This document shows, piece by piece, positions 61,437 to 64,000 of a stretch of 64,000 nucleotides of DNA (position 1 is its first letter; every line of letters begins with the position of its first letter). The notes beneath the pieces are model-generated. The model saw only the letters and a list, made by a program, of their open reading frames with translations. It was not told the origin of the DNA and ran no database searches. Source of the stretch: Microcystis aeruginosa FD4. Its GTDB lineage: Bacteria; Cyanobacteriota; Cyanobacteriia; Cyanobacteriales; Microcystaceae. The position numbers and the translations under genes were made by a program. The stretch is from the NCBI RefSeq assembly GCF_009792235.1, contig NZ_CP046973.1:5022001-5086000 (forward strand), read 5' to 3'.

Positions 61437-62321
61437 TTATCGGCTATTTTTCTTTTTTTGCCTTTTTACTCCGCCGAGAAGACCGAGCGAACCCAAGAGA
61501 ACGATTCCGGGCAAGGTAGAGGATTCGGGAACCGGTTGGAAATCGAGGCTAAAGGTTCCCGATGGTAATAGCGGGGTACGACCGTTTGCGGTATTCGTAT
61601 CCACGAAGCGAAAGGTAGCGGAATAGGTTCCTAACGGCGCGTTCCCATCTGTTGAAAACACGGGAGTGAAAGCGAACCAATCTCCTTGCCCGATAACATA
61701 AGTATCGTTGACCGCGTTAAACAAATTTATTCCCGAAGCGTCCGTTACCGTCAAACCGGGCGTGATATCGATTAATTGTAGGGTGATCGTCGCCTCGTCT
61801 CCCAACAAGTCCTTCCAGCGACCGTTTCCCGTATTATAAATTGCGTTCACGTAAGGATCGGCGAGATCGTCGGTTAAATGGGCGACCGGACGTATTTTCA
61901 AATCCGAATACATATGAGCGTCCGTTTTCTGGCTAATATTCTTTCCCGCAAAAACGCCGCTACCCGGAAACAGGGGGATCGGGGGTAGGTCGAACCGTGT
62001 TTCGGGCAATCGGTTATTGGTACTGGTCTCTACCACTGTCGGATTCGTTGCCTCCCCCGTGTAACTATAAATACCGATGGCGTGGAAATGACTGATCTCG
62101 ACGGGTTCATGTTGATGCGGGAACAGAAGCGATAGTCTCCCGTAGTTCGGATTGGCCAGAGCTTTATAAGTCCCGCTGGCTAGAGTCGGGAGTCCGTCTA
62201 TCCCGACCATAATATGATGATGACTACTATGGGATTGGGCGAGGCTCGCGGTCGAACTAAGAAAGACGGCGGAAATCGAGACGAAAAAGGCATTTAAAAC
62301 CTTATTAGTCAAAATAAACAT
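61437..62321 (-). CDS. PEP-CTERM protein of the all3515 (Zur-repressed) type
   Basis: A 294-aa exported protein: signal peptide MFILTNKVLNAFFVSISAVFLSSTASLAQ, then a His-rich start (SHSSHHHIMVGIDGLPTL), further His-containing segments (FPHQHEPVEISHFHAIGIYSYTG) and a C-terminal PEP-CTERM signal (VPESSTLPGIVLLGSLGLLGG then a basic tail). It resembles the all3515-type family, reported to be repressed by zinc via Zur, so a metal-binding envelope role is likely. I found no clear Zur box upstream. The ATG at 62321 begins the signal peptide; the longer frame upstream is rejected. Confidence 0.82.
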   Translation of the reverse strand: MFILTNKVLNAFFVSISAVFLSSTASLAQSHSSHHHIMVGIDGLPTLASGTYKALANPNYGRLSLLFPHQHEPVEISHFHAIGIYSYTGEATNPTVVETSTNNRLPETRFDLPPIPLFPGSGVFAGKNISQKTDAHMYSDLKIRPVAHLTDDLADPYVNAIYNTGNGRWKDLLGDEATITLQLIDITPGLTVTDASGINLFNAVNDTYVIGQGDWFAFTPVFSTDGNAPLGTYSATFRFVDTNTANGRTPLLPSGTFSLDFQPVPESSTLPGIVLLGSLGLLGGVKRQKKKNSR

Positions 62322-62449
62322 ATATTTTGTCAGAGATTTTGTTATAGCTATTGTAATAAAGACTTTTCTGGAATTCAACAGACAGCGTGTCGTAGACAGG
62401 TGTCGCGTCTCTCCATAACCGCATGAGTATCTAAAACTGCTTTTAACAC

Positions 62450-62677
62450 TTAAAGATCCTCTACCGTAAAATCTCCCCACGCTTCTCGTCGGGTTTTATC
62501 GATATCTTCAGCCGAGGGAGCCTGTCCTAAATCGGCGCATATACCCCATAAAGATGGACGGGGTTGATTAATTTCTGCCGATTCCGATGCCATTTCTGCG
62601 GTAATTTTTTCGATCAGTTGCCGTTTCTCGATCGAGGATAATTTTTCCACCCACCGCATTAGCTCTTGTAGAGTCAT
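62450..62677 (-). CDS. Small antitoxin-like protein
   Basis: A 75-aa protein: MTLQELMRWVEKLSSIEKRQLIEKITAEMASE..., then LWGICADLGQAPSAEDIDKTRREAWGDF. The helical start and the 'LWGICADLGQAPSAEDID..RREAWGDF' end are typical of cyanobacterial antitoxins encoded before PIN toxins. No toxin gene follows; next on the strand is the PEP-CTERM gene, so it is orphan. The start at 62677 is chosen because the upstream frame includes REP-like sequence. Confidence 0.7.
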   Translation of the reverse strand: MTLQELMRWVEKLSSIEKRQLIEKITAEMASESAEINQPRPSLWGICADLGQAPSAEDIDKTRREAWGDFTVEDL

Positions 62678-62786
62678 ATTTCTATCGCTTACCGCATAAA
62701 GGATTACCTTCATAAGTTTTAACATAAAGAGAAGATAAAACGCTTCCCCTTTGACAATCCCGACGCTAAAATATGGAAAAAACCCG

Positions 62787-62817
62787 TAGGGTGGGTTAGC
62801 GATAGCGTAACCCACCA
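62787..62817. repeat. REP-like repeat
   Basis: GGGTGGGTTA and TAACCCACC are inverted arms around a short loop. Same family as 25766-25830. Confidence 0.6.
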
Positions 62818-62919
62818 CCCCTAGGAAAATTTACCCGCGGCTATCCGATCGAACCGAATCCACACTCGATAAAAACGTTTCCCATTCACCGAATCCAGAC
62901 ACCATCTTCGAGAATACCG

Positions 62920-63465
62920 ATGAAAAAAATCTTACCAGTAATGACAATAACCGGACTCCTATTGATCGCATCTCTCGCGGTCTATCCTCTAGCTACCGCG
63001 ACTCCAACACCAACCGGATCGATCTCCAAAATTCCCGTATTTTTGCCCAGAGACGCGCGGGTATTTTTAAAAAATAGTAGATCAATGTCCGGGAGATTAA
63101 CGAAATTCGATTCGAGGACGAAAACGGTAGCGATCGAGTTAAGCGGAGAGTCGAGGAACGTAGCGATGAAAGAGATGGAAAAGGTACATTTTCAAGGGGA
63201 AGTAATTATCAAAAGCGGAGAGCTTGTTATTCGTGGGGAAGGGGGATCAAGCAATCCAAACCAGAATAGAGAACGCTGGACGGAACCCCGACAAAACTTC
63301 AAAATTATTGATGTTAATCAAGGAAAAGCGGAAGTAACTTTAACCTCGCTAGATTCTCCAAAAATAAGAGGTATCGAGGCGGTAGCGAGTAAGAGTTCCT
63401 ACGTTGTCGAGGAAATTAAATTCAACCCCTCGTACAAAATTGAGATTCAAGTAAACCCGCATTAA
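62920..63465 (+). CDS. Hypothetical exported protein
   Basis: A 181-aa protein with a signal peptide (MKKILPVMTITGLLLIASLAVYPLATA). It continues with IPVFLPRDARVFLKNSRSMSGRLTKFDSRTKTVAIELSGESRNVAMKEMEKVHFQGEV, an Sm-like or small beta-barrel pattern, and a Gly/Asn-rich middle. The family appears limited to cyanobacteria. Function unknown. Confidence 0.75.
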   Translation: MKKILPVMTITGLLLIASLAVYPLATATPTPTGSISKIPVFLPRDARVFLKNSRSMSGRLTKFDSRTKTVAIELSGESRNVAMKEMEKVHFQGEVIIKSGELVIRGEGGSSNPNQNRERWTEPRQNFKIIDVNQGKAEVTLTSLDSPKIRGIEAVASKSSYVVEEIKFNPSYKIEIQVNPH

Positions 63466-63490
63466 ATTTCACAAAGAAGAGGTCAATTTT

Positions 63491-63850
63491 TTAGGTAATT
63501 AAGGAAGACTTTAAATGGGAAAGTTGGCTGATATATTGTTCGATCATTTTTGGTGATAGTGGATCGTTTAAGGTCGGGTTAGCGAGGTCAAAAATGATGT
63601 CATTGATGAGATCTTCCTCATCTGTTTTATAGGCGATATCTTCTCTGCATTCGATGGCATCAGCCCAGTTTTCTAAGTCGGTGGCAGATAGAGCGTTATG
63701 GAGATAGCGATCGAGAATATCGAGCAGATGCTCTTTTTTTAGGGTGATAATTGCTTCGCTACTGTCCCAAGGAAAGGTTTTTAGGATAGGGAGGATAGTT
63801 GATAGGGATGATTTTCCGTTGGAAGAGAGTGAAAAATAAGAGATTAGACA
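63491..63850 (-). CDS. Hypothetical protein, start not resolved
   Basis: The minus strand is open from a TAA at 63491 upstream for about 120 codons: ...SEAIITLKKEHLLDILDRYLHNALSATDLENWADAIECREDIAYKTDEEDLINDIIFDLANPTLNDPLSPKMIEQYISQLSH... It has no ATG near its start (possible ends about 63850), so it may use a rare start or be a truncated gene. The sequence looks protein-like and acidic. The type is common in cyanobacteria, function unknown. Confidence 0.5.
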   Translation of the reverse strand, partial: CLISYFSLSSNGKSSLSTILPILKTFPWDSSEAIITLKKEHLLDILDRYLHNALSATDLENWADAIECREDIAYKTDEEDLINDIIFDLANPTLNDPLSPKMIEQYISQLSHLKSSLIT

Positions 63851-63947
63851 ATGGTTCGGAAAGTTAATACTAAATTGTTAAGTGATGTGAGAAATTCAGG
63901 AAATATGGGAGGTGCTATAATTGATATATTTACTCAGTCAAAAAACA

Positions 63948-64000
63948 ATGATTAAGTTAAAAGTCACAACGGTAGGGAACTCTATGGGGGTGATTTTCCC
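63948..64000 (+). CDS. AbrB/MazE-family antitoxin (5' end only)
   Basis: The last 53 bases encode MIKLKVTTVGNSMGVIF, the N-terminal strand and GNS(M/L)G loop of the SpoVT-AbrB swapped-hairpin DNA-binding domain of MazE-like antitoxins. A toxin gene would be expected beyond the window. A GGAGG is present at 63909-63913, too far to be its ribosome site. Confidence 0.75.
   Translation, partial: MIKLKVTTVGNSMGVIF

Noticed and set aside
62322..62449. Zur box upstream of the PEP-CTERM gene
   Set aside because: I looked for the usual AT-rich palindrome and found no convincing match, so zinc control is only family-based.
62322..62480. N-terminal extension of the PEP-CTERM protein
   Set aside because: The signal peptide begins at 62321; the upstream codons overlap the neighbouring antitoxin gene and have no export features.

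Overview
The window reads as a chromosomal segment of a cyanobacterium, most likely Microcystis. Supporting signs are frequent GCGATCGC (HIP1-type) octamers, many short tandem heptamer repeats of the TTATCAG/CAGTTAT type between genes, cyanobacterial core gene pairs (tig-clpP-clpX, rbfA-DUF751, Uma2 endonucleases), a PEP-CTERM protein, and a C-terminal tail-collar domain of the MdpB ('microcystin-dependent protein') type. No tRNA, rRNA or CRISPR array was seen.

Layout. 0-4.5 kb: the 3' end of a WD40 Ser/Thr kinase gene with a homopolymer frameshift, then four small toxin-antitoxin-like modules, two of which share a duplicated promoter. 4.5-16 kb: housekeeping genes (dxs, larB, RNase J, dapA with a frameshifted tail, asd, trigger factor, clpP, clpX). 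16-22 kb: an accessory island with an alpha/beta hydrolase, a pseudogene split by a MITE, a compact RiPP-like locus, and an IS1-family element inserted in a partial copy of the hydrolase gene. 22.4-25.7 kb: lrtA/hpf, hsp20, a TsaC/YrdC gene and larC. 26.7-44.7 kb: a co-oriented block of giant proteins (1328, 948, 1454 and 617 aa) and an MBL-fold hydrolase, interrupted by a cassette of DUF4258/DUF2283, PD-(D/E)XK, Uma2 and MNT/HEPN genes. 44.9-52.2 kb: rpsD, a bifunctional nuclease family gene, an aldo/keto reductase, class II aldolase, a carboxyl-terminal protease and an ABC solute-binding lipoprotein. 52.7-53.7 kb: an ORF-less group II intron relic and a clean MITE. 53.9-64 kb: a lipid-A-disaccharide-synthase-like gene, GH3, rbfA, DUF751, a PLL-type propeller lectin set between duplicated flanks, and small hypothetical, PEP-CTERM and antitoxin genes.

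Two regions are the best candidates for undescribed biology. The first (17.4-20.5 kb, minus strand) joins an APH-like kinase and a HopA1-family protein in one operon to a separate 57-aa peptide gene with a Gly-Gly leader. Kinase/HopA1 pairs dehydrate Ser/Thr in thioamitide and class V lanthipeptide pathways. Both transcription units carry the same 25-bp palindrome-like element 20-21 bp upstream of a TTGTCA -35 box, so the peptide and the enzymes look co-regulated. The predicted core has no Cys, so the product would not be an ordinary lanthipeptide.

The second (26.7-44.7 kb) encodes very large proteins without signal peptides. One combines a LamG-like domain, an ILEI/FAM3-like domain and a phage tail collar; another is a 1454-aa beta-rich DUF6603-like protein. 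Function is unknown. The rest of the accessory DNA shows recent rearrangement: partial gene duplications, MITEs with target-site duplications, a decayed IS1 element and homopolymer frameshifts.
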